A stretch of DNA of 64,000 nt from an uncultured Pelagibacteraceae bacterium (lineage in GTDB: Bacteria > Pseudomonadota > Alphaproteobacteria > Pelagibacterales > Pelagibacteraceae), in contig CACMNP010000001.1 in assembly GCA_902615045.1 (NCBI GenBank), positions 181,705 to 245,704 on the forward strand, written 5' to 3'. The position numbers and the translations under genes were made by a program. This document shows, one piece after another, positions 24,437-32,548 of this stretch (position 1 is its first letter; every line of letters starts with the position of its first letter). The notes under the pieces are model-generated. The model saw nothing but the letters and a program-made list of their open reading frames with translations. It had not been told where the DNA came from and searched no databases.

Positions 24437-25972
24437 ATGAAGACAATAAAAACTTGCGTAACCGCTCTAATATCAGCTTTGTTGGTATTTAGTCCTGTTG
24501 CGTATGCTGATAAGTGGAGTGATCAGTTTCCACATATCAAAGCAACTGGGGATATTCCTGGTGATTGTTCTTACGAGTCTATGTCTAAGAAAAACTATAA
24601 AGGCAAGACGCTTAAGATTAATACACATGCTGTACCAGTCATGGGAGAGCCAACAGCTCTACATGCTGAGCAGTTTGCTAAACTTACTGGAGCAAAAGTT
24701 GATGTTACTCATACGCCAGCAGGTGACTTGTATGCGAAAGCAATGGTACCATTTCAAGCTGGACAAGCTCCATATGACATTGTTTTTGGATTTTCAAACT
24801 TCATTAACGATTGGAGAAGATACTTAGAGCCAGTTCCAAAGAAATACGTTGAGATGAAACAAATGAAAGACGTTACTCCGTCTCACATTGGTGTAGCATC
24901 TTGGGATGGTGTTATGTATCAGTTTCCGGTTGATGGAGACAGACATTATCTAAAATATAGAAAAGATGTAATTGATAATCCTGAGTACCAAAAACAATAT
25001 AAGGATGCTACTGGTAAAGAACTAAGAGTTCCTCAAACTTGGAAAGAGTATGGAGAAATGGCAGCTTACTTTAATAATTGGGACTGGGATGGAGATGGAG
25101 AGAAAGAATACGGATCTGCTGAAGTTATGAAAAAAGACGATCTAATGTATGCTGCTTTCTATTCAAGATCTGCTGCTTACTCAAAAAATCCTAAAACACC
25201 TGGTGGTTTTTTCTTTGATTTAGAAACTATGAAACCACTAATTAACAATCCAGGTTTTGTTGAAGCTTTAACTGACTGGGTTGAGGCAACTAAATATGTT
25301 CCTCCAGGAGGAATAAATTTTGGTTTAGGTGATGAAATTGGATCATTTGGTGGAGGACAAACTTTGTTTAGTTTTTCATGGGATGATGCATTTGTTGCCG
25401 CTATGCAACCAGATAGTCCAATAAACAATAAAGTTGGTGCTGCACAGTTACCAGGAGCAATGAAAGTTTGGAATAGAAAAACTAACACTTGGGATGAAGG
25501 CTTTAACCAAGCTCCTTTCTTCGTATGGGGATGGGCAGTTGGAGTAGCTAAGAAAAGTAAAGAGAAAGAAATGGCTTTCGATTACCTATGTTTCTTTGCT
25601 AACGAAGCTAATCACCAAGCAGACATTGGAATCGGCAGATTTGGTGTAAACCCATTTAGAAATGATGACTTTAAAGTTGATGTATGGACACAAATTGGTT
25701 GGGATAAAGATATTGCTCAATCATATGTTGATACTCTTGCACAAATGGAACAAAGTAAAAATAGAGTATTTCCATTAAGAGTTCCTGGAACTTTTGAGTT
25801 TAATGCTGCATTGGCTACTGCTGCCGCAAAAGCATTAGCTGGTCAATTATCTCCACAAGCTGCTTTAGACGAAGCTGCTAAACAGTGGGAAGATATACTT
25901 AACAGAGTAGGAAAAGATAACGTAAGAAAAGCCTATGCTGTTGGTGTAGCAATGGAAGATAATAAGCAATAA
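24437..25972 (+). CDS. ABC transporter extracellular solute-binding protein (family 1, sugar/polyol type)
   Basis: A 511-residue periplasmic binding protein with a signal peptide (residues 1-24, cut after VAYA). The sequence, with INTHAVPVMGEPTALHAEQF, PYDIVFGFSNFINDW and WGWAVGVAKKSKEKEMAFDY, fits cluster-B (MalE/GlpV-like) binding proteins. A DWDGDG loop at residues 216-221 resembles a calcium-binding loop. The gene precedes two permeases and two ATPases in the order seen in glycerol importers (GlpV-P-Q-S-T), but the solute is not established by sequence. A strong AGAGAGG ribosome-binding site and a hairpin just after the stop suggest higher output than the membrane genes. Confidence 0.88.
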   Translation: MKTIKTCVTALISALLVFSPVAYADKWSDQFPHIKATGDIPGDCSYESMSKKNYKGKTLKINTHAVPVMGEPTALHAEQFAKLTGAKVDVTHTPAGDLYAKAMVPFQAGQAPYDIVFGFSNFINDWRRYLEPVPKKYVEMKQMKDVTPSHIGVASWDGVMYQFPVDGDRHYLKYRKDVIDNPEYQKQYKDATGKELRVPQTWKEYGEMAAYFNNWDWDGDGEKEYGSAEVMKKDDLMYAAFYSRSAAYSKNPKTPGGFFFDLETMKPLINNPGFVEALTDWVEATKYVPPGGINFGLGDEIGSFGGGQTLFSFSWDDAFVAAMQPDSPINNKVGAAQLPGAMKVWNRKTNTWDEGFNQAPFFVWGWAVGVAKKSKEKEMAFDYLCFFANEANHQADIGIGRFGVNPFRNDDFKVDVWTQIGWDKDIAQSYVDTLAQMEQSKNRVFPLRVPGTFEFNAALATAAAKALAGQLSPQAALDEAAKQWEDILNRVGKDNVRKAYAVGVAMEDNKQ

Positions 25973-25985
25973 TTTTGTAAAACTT

Positions 25986-26007
25986 GTGGCCGTTTTTTAA
26001 CGGCCAC
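25986..26007 (+). terminator. Intra-operon hairpin after the solute-binding protein gene
   Basis: GTGGCCGTT (25986-25994) and AACGGCCAC (25999-26007) form a perfect 9-bp stem with a TTTT loop. It is followed by ATTTTAAAATA rather than a clean T-run, so it is probably a partial terminator or an mRNA 3'-end protector. Such hairpins let binding-protein mRNA outnumber permease mRNA. Confidence 0.8.
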
Positions 26008-26034
26008 ATTTTAAAATAATCCAAAAAAAAAATT

Positions 26035-26901
26035 ATGAATTTTAAACACAAGTTTGTTTTTTTATTCCCAGGATTGTTTGTACTTATTGGAATTTTAATT
26101 TTTCCAATTATTTTTACTATTAGATTAAGTCTTTCTGGATGGAATAGTTATACACCAGAAATGAACTTCATAGGTATTACGAATTATATAAGATTATTTA
26201 CTGATGATCCGAGGTTTTGGGAGTCTTTTTTTAGGCTAAGTTTTTTATCGGTTACCACAGTTGTTCTTCAATATGTTATCGGATTTGCTCTAGCGATGAT
26301 GGTTTGGAGAGAAATAAAATTTAAAAGATTTTTTAGAGTAATTTTCCTAGTACCAATGATGACAACTCCAGTAATAATGACTGTTATTTGGAGAACATTT
26401 TTTCATGAATCACTAGGTCCTGTAAATGATTTGTTAGGTGGATTAGGAGTAAAACCTATTTTATGGTTGAGTGATCCAGTTATTGCGAAGTTTACTGTTA
26501 TAATTGTTGAGGTTTGGCAATGGACACCATTTATGTTTTTACTATTACTAGCTGGACTTTTGTCACTTCCAAAAGAACCCTTTTTGGCAGCCGCTATAGA
26601 TGGAGCAAGTCCATTTAGAAAATTTGTTTATGTAACTTTTCCTTTGATGGCTCCAATATCAATTGGAGCAATAATAATAAGACTTATTGAGGCTTCAAAA
26701 ATAATGGATACAGTATTTGTTTTGACTTCAGGAGGACCAGGTACTGCAACTGAGACGTCAAGTTTTTATATTTATATAAAAGGATTAAGAGAATTTCAGA
26801 TGGGTTATGCAGCAACCTTATCTTTCACTTATCTTGTCATAATGATTATCAGTTTAACGATAATAGCTAAAGTTTTAACCAAATTAATGATCAAAGAATA
26901 A
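26035..26901 (+). CDS. ABC transporter permease, MalF/UgpA type
   Basis: A 288-residue inner-membrane permease with six predicted helices. The cytoplasmic EAA loop reads PFLAAAIDGASPFRKFVYVTFPLM, the coupling site for the ATPases. N-terminal FLFPGLFVLIGILIFPII is typical of sugar permease subunit 1. It starts 62 bp after the binding-protein gene, past the hairpin, and ends 2 bp before the second permease. Confidence 0.9.
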   Translation: MNFKHKFVFLFPGLFVLIGILIFPIIFTIRLSLSGWNSYTPEMNFIGITNYIRLFTDDPRFWESFFRLSFLSVTTVVLQYVIGFALAMMVWREIKFKRFFRVIFLVPMMTTPVIMTVIWRTFFHESLGPVNDLLGGLGVKPILWLSDPVIAKFTVIIVEVWQWTPFMFLLLLAGLLSLPKEPFLAAAIDGASPFRKFVYVTFPLMAPISIGAIIIRLIEASKIMDTVFVLTSGGPGTATETSSFYIYIKGLREFQMGYAATLSFTYLVIMIISLTIIAKVLTKLMIKE

Positions 26902-26903
26902 CC

Positions 26904-27752
26904 ATGAGCAAACTTTACACTTTTCTTAAATATTTCTTTATTACATTTTGGACTGTATTTGTTGTTGCGCCATTTCTGTGGGCTGTATCAACATCTTTTA
27001 AAGACTTCCAATCTGTAAATAGTAAAGTAACTTATATACCTTGGTTAGATTTTGAACCAACACTGGAGGGTTGGAGAGTTTTAATTAAGTCTCCTGCGAA
27101 AGGTGGAGTAGATATTGTTGAGCCTTATTTCAATAGTATTTTTGTAACCTGTACTGCTAGTTTAATAAGCATTGTTCTTGGTACTCTTGCTGCCTATGCA
27201 CTATCAAGATTTACCTTTAAAGCTGGATTTGTAAGAAACAACGATATTACTTTTTTCTTCATTTCACAAAGAATCATGCCTCCAATTGTATTATCAATTC
27301 CTTTCTTTATTTTTCTAAGCACAATAGGATTGCTTGATAGTTTATTAGGTCTAGTGGTCGTATATATCGTTTTATTGATGCCAATTGCTGTTTGGATTAT
27401 GGTAGATTTTTTTAATAGAGTTCCAAAAGAATTAGATGAGACTGCATTAATTGACGGGTGTAATCCCTATCAAGCTTTCTATAAAGTTGTTTTACCAAAT
27501 TCAATACCTGGTTTAATTGTTGCAGGAATGTTTTGTATTATTTTTGGGTGGATAGATTTCTTTTTTGCATTTATTTTGACATTTACTGAAGTACAATTGT
27601 TACCTGTAAAAGTTGTTGCACTTAATTCGTCAATAACACCATGGTGGAGTCTTTCGGCATCAGCTTTAGTCTCAGTTGCACCATTAATAATCGTTGCATT
27701 TATAGTTGAGAGATATCTATCAAAAGGAAATTTATCAGGAGCATTAAAATAA
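26904..27752 (+). CDS. ABC transporter permease, MalG/UgpE type
   Basis: A 282-residue permease with about six helices. The EAA loop is ELDETALIDGCNPYQAFYKVVLP; AAYALSRFTFK and the C-terminal VERYLSKGNLSGALK are typical for subunit 2 of CUT1-type importers, where the terminal G-A-x-K tail contacts the ATPases. It shares one base with the start of the first ATPase gene (TAATG). Confidence 0.92.
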   Translation: MSKLYTFLKYFFITFWTVFVVAPFLWAVSTSFKDFQSVNSKVTYIPWLDFEPTLEGWRVLIKSPAKGGVDIVEPYFNSIFVTCTASLISIVLGTLAAYALSRFTFKAGFVRNNDITFFFISQRIMPPIVLSIPFFIFLSTIGLLDSLLGLVVVYIVLLMPIAVWIMVDFFNRVPKELDETALIDGCNPYQAFYKVVLPNSIPGLIVAGMFCIIFGWIDFFFAFILTFTEVQLLPVKVVALNSSITPWWSLSASALVSVAPLIIVAFIVERYLSKGNLSGALK

Positions 27753-28837
27753 TGAATTTAATCGGAGAGAAAATTTCTTATAAACCTGATGAGCAGTTTC
27801 ATTTAAACGATGTCTCATTTAATTTTAAAAAAGGTAATTTGTATACCATTTTAGGCAGGACTTTATCTGGCAAGACAACACTTTTAAAAACAATTGCAGG
27901 ATTATTAAATCCAGATCAAGGCTCAATTTCTTTTGAGGAAAAAGACTTTATTAAAATACCAGTTTGGGAAAGAAATGTTGCTATGGTTTATCAACAATTT
28001 ATTAATTACCCTCACTTAAATGTTTATGAAAACATAACTTTTCCATTAGAACAGAGAAAACTAAGTCCTGAGCAAATAAAAAAAGATGTAGATGAAGCTC
28101 TAAAAACTGTTGGATTAGTTGGATTTGAAAATAGAAAAATTCAGGAATTATCTGGTGGACAGCAACAAAGAGTTGCACTTGCAAGATCACTTGCAAAAAA
28201 AGCAAAAATTTTGTTGCTAGATGAACCGTTAGTTAATTTAGATTATAAACTTAGAGAGCAGTTAAGAGAAGAATTTAAAAGAATATTCTCAGAAGGACTT
28301 TCCCAAGATACAATTTTAATTTATTCAACAACAGATCCCCAAGAAGTAATGGAACTAAATGGAGAAGTAATTGTTTTAGATGAAGGAAAGGTATTACAAA
28401 AAGGGCCTGCTAAAGAGATTTTTGAAAATCCATCTAATTTAAAAGTTGCAGAAATATCAAATGATCCACCAATGAATGTTTTGAAGGGTTCAAAAAATTT
28501 AAAAAATCTGAACTTTGAGAATATTTCTTTAGAAATTCCAAATCATTTTAAAAATTTAGAAGATAAAGATTATAATTTTGGAATTAGAGCTTCAGAAATA
28601 AAACTTGATGAAAATGGTGAAGAATTCGAGATAGAATTAGCAGAGATTAGTGGTTCAGAAACGTTGCTTCACTTAAAAAGAGGAAATTCAAAAATAATTG
28701 CTTTAATCGAGGAAGTAATGAATTTTAAAATTCATGAGAAAGTAAAAATAAATTTTAATGCAAATAAGTTTTATGCTTTTGGAGAAGATGAAAAATTAGT
28801 CTCGTCGCCATATGGAGGAACAAATGGCAAAAATTGA
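27752..28837 (+). CDS. ABC transporter ATPase 1 (intact signature, altered switch histidine)
   Basis: A 361-residue ATP-binding subunit of CUT1 type with a C-terminal regulatory/OB region. Walker A is GRTLSGKT, the signature is LSGGQQQRVALARSLA, and Walker B is ILLLDEPLVNLD. The H-loop, normally VTHD, reads YSTTDPQEV, so the switch histidine is Thr. With the unlike partner encoded next, the pair would make one intact and one degenerate site (inference). Similar ATPase pairs occur in rhizobial glycerol importers (GlpS/GlpT). The next gene starts inside its 3' end. Confidence 0.9.
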   Translation: MNLIGEKISYKPDEQFHLNDVSFNFKKGNLYTILGRTLSGKTTLLKTIAGLLNPDQGSISFEEKDFIKIPVWERNVAMVYQQFINYPHLNVYENITFPLEQRKLSPEQIKKDVDEALKTVGLVGFENRKIQELSGGQQQRVALARSLAKKAKILLLDEPLVNLDYKLREQLREEFKRIFSEGLSQDTILIYSTTDPQEVMELNGEVIVLDEGKVLQKGPAKEIFENPSNLKVAEISNDPPMNVLKGSKNLKNLNFENISLEIPNHFKNLEDKDYNFGIRASEIKLDENGEEFEIELAEISGSETLLHLKRGNSKIIALIEEVMNFKIHEKVKINFNANKFYAFGEDEKLVSSPYGGTNGKN

Positions 28838-29897
28838 TTTATCAAATATCTCTCATACTTATAATCCTCTAGATCCAAAACCAACATATGCTCTTAATCC
28901 GTTTTCAATGACTTGGGAAAATGGCAAGCGGTATGCAATTTTGGGACCTTCTGGGTGTGGAAAAACCACAATGTTAAATATTGTTTCTGGATTAGTGAGA
29001 CCATCCAAAGGTGAAATATTATTCGATGAAATACCTGTCACCGATTTAAAAACAGAAGATAGAAATATTGCCCAAGTTTTCCAATTTCCAGTAATTTACA
29101 ATACAATGACTGTTTATGATAATTTAGCTTTCCCGCTAAGATGCAGGGAATTTACAAAAGAAAAAATTGAAGAAAGAGTAAAGGCAGTTTCAGATACTTT
29201 AAACTTATCTTCATTTTTAAACTCACCAGCAAGAAAATTAACGGCTGATCAAAAACAACTTATCTCTTTAGGAAGAGGGTTGGTTAGAGAAGACGTTGCA
29301 GCTGTTTTAATGGACGAACCTCTTACAGTTATAGACCCAGATTTAAAATTTAGACTTCGAAGAAACTTAAAAGAAATCAATGAACAATATAAAACAACAT
29401 TGGTTTATGTAACTCATGATCAAAACGAAGCTATGACTTTTGCAGAAAATATAATTGTTATGGATCAAGGTGAAATCGTACAAGTTGGATTGCCAAAAGA
29501 TTTATTTGAAAAACCTAAAACAACTTTTGTCGGTTATTTTATTGGCTCCCCTGCAATGAATATCTTTCATTCAACTGTTTCATCTGATCATGAAGTAAAA
29601 ATTAATGATACTACAATTAAGACAAATTCAAATTTAGGAAATTTAAAAGATAAAAATGTTAAACTGGGTATTAGATCCGAGTTCATAGAATTGGCTGAAA
29701 AAGAAAAAAGTAATACAGTTAAAATTAAACTTACAAGAGTTGAAGACTTTGGTAATTTCAAGCTCCTTACAGGAAAAATGGGTGATTTAGTGATTAAGTC
29801 AAAAGTAGAAAGAGAAAAACCCATTCCAGATGGAGAATTAAATTTATATTTTCCACCAGAGAAATGTTGCGTTTATTCTGATGAAAAATTAGTTTAA
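28824..29897 (+). CDS. ABC transporter ATPase 2 (degenerate signature, intact switch histidine)
   Basis: A 357-residue ATP-binding subunit. Walker A is GPSGCGKTT, Walker B is AVLMDEPLTVID, and the H-loop is VYVTHDQNEA, all intact, while the signature LSGGQ is replaced by LTADQKQLISLGRG. The start is placed at the ATG at 28824 because a perfect GGAGG (28814-28818) lies 5 bases upstream; an in-frame ATG at 28812 would contain that site in its own coding sequence. It overlaps the previous gene by 14 bp. It completes a five-gene importer of polyol/sugar type. Confidence 0.9.
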   Translation: MAKIDLSNISHTYNPLDPKPTYALNPFSMTWENGKRYAILGPSGCGKTTMLNIVSGLVRPSKGEILFDEIPVTDLKTEDRNIAQVFQFPVIYNTMTVYDNLAFPLRCREFTKEKIEERVKAVSDTLNLSSFLNSPARKLTADQKQLISLGRGLVREDVAAVLMDEPLTVIDPDLKFRLRRNLKEINEQYKTTLVYVTHDQNEAMTFAENIIVMDQGEIVQVGLPKDLFEKPKTTFVGYFIGSPAMNIFHSTVSSDHEVKINDTTIKTNSNLGNLKDKNVKLGIRSEFIELAEKEKSNTVKIKLTRVEDFGNFKLLTGKMGDLVIKSKVEREKPIPDGELNLYFPPEKCCVYSDEKLV

Positions 29898-29904
29898 GGG
29901 ATAA

Positions 29905-31203
29905 ATGAAACTACTAAATTTATCAGCACAACAACTTTTAAAAAAACTTAAAAATAAACAATTAACTTCTGTTGAACTTTGTAAAGCATATATAAATCAA
30001 AAACAAAAATATAATAAGAATATTCAAGCTTGGGAATATTTTAATGAAAAAAAACTCCTAATTGATGCAAAAAAATCTGACAATCAGAGAAAAAAATTAA
30101 AATCTTTAGGGGTTTTGCATGGTCTACCAATAGCACTTAAAGATATTATCTCAACATCTGAAATGCCAACAAAATATGGCGCAAGAATAAAATTAAAAAA
30201 AAAGAGTAATTTAGATGCTAAAATTGTTGAGCTCTTAAAAAAGGAAGGAGCAATAATTATGGGTAAAACCGTAACTTGTGAATTAGCTTTCTTATCGCCA
30301 TCAAAAACCAAAAATCCACATGATTATTCAAGAACACCAGGAGGTTCATCTAGTGGTTCTGCAGCTGTTATTGCATCTGATATGGCACCATTATCAATTG
30401 GAACTCAAACGGGTGGATCTGTAATTAGGCCAGCCTCTTATTGTGGTGTTGTTGGTTATAAACCTACCTATGGATTAATCTCTAGAAATGGTGTTTTGCA
30501 AACATCATATAATTTAGATCAAGTCGGAGTATTTGGAAAAACAATTAGCGATGTAGAACTCTTATCGAAAGTTTTGTTTGCTAGAGACGATGCAGATGAA
30601 ACAACAACAAATATTAATTTTCTTAATAAAAAAATTAAAATAAAAAAATCAAAATTTGTTTTTTATAAAACCAAACGCTGGAGAAATGTTGAAAGTATTT
30701 CAAAAAAATCATTTAATAAATTTATTTTAAATAATAAAAAAATATTAAAGGTTGAGACTGCTCCCAAATATTTTGAAGATATGATTGATTGTCATACAAT
30801 TATATATGAGACAGAGATGGCTCAAAATTTCCATCATTACTACAAAACTTCAAAAGGAAAACTTTCTATAGAAATTAAGAGAGCAATTATTAATGGACTA
30901 AAACATTCGGCAAAAGATTATGCTTTAGCTTTAGATGCGATGAGAACATACTCAAAAAACTTAGATAGTATATTTGAAAGGTTTGATGCAATTATAACGC
31001 CAAGTAGTTGTGGAATTGCTGACAAAGGATTTAAGACAACTGGGAGTCCAGAATTTAATAAGATTTGGTCTCTTGCACATGTGCCCTGCATTTCACTGCC
31101 AATTTTAAAGGGCGAAAAAAATTTGCCTTTAGGAGTTCAAATTATAGGCAAACAATTTGAAGATCTGAGCATGTTAAACCATGCCAAAATATTCAATAAT
31201 TAA
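29905..31203 (+). CDS. Amidase signature family protein
   Basis: A 432-residue amidase of the GatA/AtzF-like family. The catalytic Lys is in GLPIALKDIIST, and the Ser-rich signature is GGSSSGSAAVIASDMAPLSIGTQTGGS with the cis-Ser and the nucleophile Ser, followed by VIRPASYCGVVGYKPTYG. It hydrolyses a C-N amide bond. The substrate is not identifiable: there is no GatB or GatC next to it, and no urea-carboxylase partner. It follows the importer by 7 bp and may process an imported amide-bearing solute. A terminator-like hairpin lies 38 bp after its stop. Confidence 0.88.
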   Translation: MKLLNLSAQQLLKKLKNKQLTSVELCKAYINQKQKYNKNIQAWEYFNEKKLLIDAKKSDNQRKKLKSLGVLHGLPIALKDIISTSEMPTKYGARIKLKKKSNLDAKIVELLKKEGAIIMGKTVTCELAFLSPSKTKNPHDYSRTPGGSSSGSAAVIASDMAPLSIGTQTGGSVIRPASYCGVVGYKPTYGLISRNGVLQTSYNLDQVGVFGKTISDVELLSKVLFARDDADETTTNINFLNKKIKIKKSKFVFYKTKRWRNVESISKKSFNKFILNNKKILKVETAPKYFEDMIDCHTIIYETEMAQNFHHYYKTSKGKLSIEIKRAIINGLKHSAKDYALALDAMRTYSKNLDSIFERFDAIITPSSCGIADKGFKTTGSPEFNKIWSLAHVPCISLPILKGEKNLPLGVQIIGKQFEDLSMLNHAKIFNN

Positions 31204-31220
31204 AGATAATTCATAAACAT

Positions 31221-31239
31221 TTACAATCATAGATTGTAA
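31221..31239. promoter_or_regulatory. Perfect inverted repeat, possible operator
   Basis: TTACAATC-ATA-GATTGTAA is a perfect 8-bp inverted repeat with a 3-base spacer, in the 126-bp gap before the TRAP transporter. Size and symmetry suit a dimeric regulator (GntR or MarR sized), but no regulator gene is adjacent. It could alternatively be part of the 3' hairpin structure of the amidase mRNA. Confidence 0.4.
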
Positions 31240-31241
31240 TT

Positions 31242-31264
31242 AAGTGGAAAATCCTCACTTTTTT
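31242..31264 (+). terminator. Probable rho-independent terminator after the amidase gene
   Basis: AAGTG (31242-31246) pairs with CACTT (31256-31260) and is followed by four further T residues, giving a TTTTTT tail. The inner bases GGA...TCC can extend the stem by sliding one position. The stem is short but in the right place to separate the ABC operon from the TRAP operon. Confidence 0.5.
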
Positions 31265-31329
31265 AAAATGACTCTAAGAAACATATATGCTTTAAATGCA
31301 TCAGTTAATTAACTTAAAGAGGAGAAATA

Positions 31330-32460
31330 ATGATTAAAGAAAAAAAACTATTGAAGGGTAAAACTCCTTCAAGACGTAAATTCTTTAAGGCTGCTGCTGC
31401 GACTGGTGTTGCTGCTGTAGCTGCATCATCTTTAGCTGCTCCAGCCGTTGCCAAAGAAAGAATTGAAGCTTCTATGGTAGCTACATGGGGAAGAGATTTC
31501 CCAGGTTTAGGAACTGGTGCGCAAAGATTTGCTCAAAGAATTACAGACATGAGTGATGGAAGAATTCAAGTCACTTATTATGCAGCAAACGAGAGGGTTA
31601 AAGCGTTTGACTCATTTGATGAAGTTGCTTCAGGTAACTCGCAAATGTATCACGCTGCTGACTACTACTGGGTTAAAAAAGATCCAGCTTGGGGTTACTT
31701 TACAGCTGTACCTTTCGGTTTCACTTACACTGAAATGAACGCATGGATTAGATTTGCTGGTGGTCAACAATTATGGGATGAACTATCAGACAAATTTGGT
31801 CTAAAAAACTTTATGTGTGGAAGCACAGGAGTTCAAATGGGTGGATGGTTTAATAAGAAAATTAGAAGCCCTAATGACTTCAAAGGTCTTAAAATGCGTA
31901 TGCCTGGATTAGGTGGACAAGTTATCGGTAAACTTGGAGGATCTCCAGTTTCACTTCCTGGTGGACAAATTTACGAAAACCTTGTTTCTGGTGCAATTGA
32001 TGCAACAGAGTGGGTAGGTCCATGGAATGATGAAGCTATGAAATTCCAAGAAGCTGCTAAATACTACTACTATCCTGGAATGCACGAGCCAGGATCTATG
32101 TTAGCATGTGGTACTAACAAATCTTGGTTTACAAGCTTATCAAAATCAGATCAGCTATTAATTGAAGCTGCAGCTGCGATGGAAAATGACGTTATGATGT
32201 CAGAGTACAACGCTAAAAATGGTGCTGCGCTTGCAAGATTAATAAACGATCATGGTGTTAAACTAGAGAAGTTTAGCGACAAAGTTTATGATGGTTTTGC
32301 TAAAGCTGCTAATGAAGTATTTGAGGAAACAAGAGCAAGCAGTGGTCTCGCTGAGAGAATCCACTCTAGTTTCTTACAGGCTAGAAAAGACATTGGTTCT
32401 TGGACCAACTTGTCTGACTCACCTTACATTTCTCAAAGAAACAGAGCATTAGGAATGTAA
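31330..32460 (+). CDS. TRAP transporter solute-binding protein, TakP-like, Tat signal
   Basis: A 376-residue DctP-family binding protein with a twin-arginine signal (SRRKFFKAAAATG, cut near AVAKE). The body closely follows the 2-oxoacid-binding TakP subgroup: ATWGRDFPGLGTGAQRFAQRI, PFGFTYTEMNAW, NTGVQMGGW-like CGSTGVQMGGWFNKK, KMRMPGLGGQV and GAIDATEWVGPWND, where the TakP arginine and WVGP region line the ligand site. Known TakP binds pyruvate and other 2-oxoacids; that substrate here is inference. The gene has a strong AGAGGAG ribosome-binding site and ends just before a palindrome and a strong terminator. Confidence 0.9.
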   Translation: MIKEKKLLKGKTPSRRKFFKAAAATGVAAVAASSLAAPAVAKERIEASMVATWGRDFPGLGTGAQRFAQRITDMSDGRIQVTYYAANERVKAFDSFDEVASGNSQMYHAADYYWVKKDPAWGYFTAVPFGFTYTEMNAWIRFAGGQQLWDELSDKFGLKNFMCGSTGVQMGGWFNKKIRSPNDFKGLKMRMPGLGGQVIGKLGGSPVSLPGGQIYENLVSGAIDATEWVGPWNDEAMKFQEAAKYYYYPGMHEPGSMLACGTNKSWFTSLSKSDQLLIEAAAAMENDVMMSEYNAKNGAALARLINDHGVKLEKFSDKVYDGFAKAANEVFEETRASSGLAERIHSSFLQARKDIGSWTNLSDSPYISQRNRALGM

Positions 32461-32462
32461 TC

Positions 32463-32478
32463 TAACTAAATTTAGTTA
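32463..32478. repeat. 16-bp perfect palindrome after takP-like gene
   Basis: TAACTAAATTTAGTTA is a perfect palindrome starting 2 bases after the stop codon and directly before the terminator stem. It may form an additional small hairpin in the mRNA 3' end, or be a protein site. Confidence 0.5.
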
Positions 32479-32480
32479 TT

Positions 32481-32510
32481 AAAGGGCCCTTAATTGGGCC
32501 CTTTTTTTTT
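32481..32510 (+). terminator. Strong intrinsic terminator between TRAP binding protein and permeases
   Basis: AAAGGGCCC (32481-32489) and GGGCCCTTT (32496-32504) form a 9-bp stem with a TTAATT loop, running into a nine-T tract ending at 32510. It is a textbook rho-independent terminator lying inside an operon, so it should reduce permease mRNA relative to binding-protein mRNA. Confidence 0.9.
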
Positions 32511-32548
32511 AAACAAAATCGAGTATTACTTAGGTATTTTAAAATGCT

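Noticed and set aside
28812..28823. ATG at 28812 as start of the second ATPase
   Set aside because: A perfect GGAGG at 28814-28818 is correctly spaced for the ATG at 28824.
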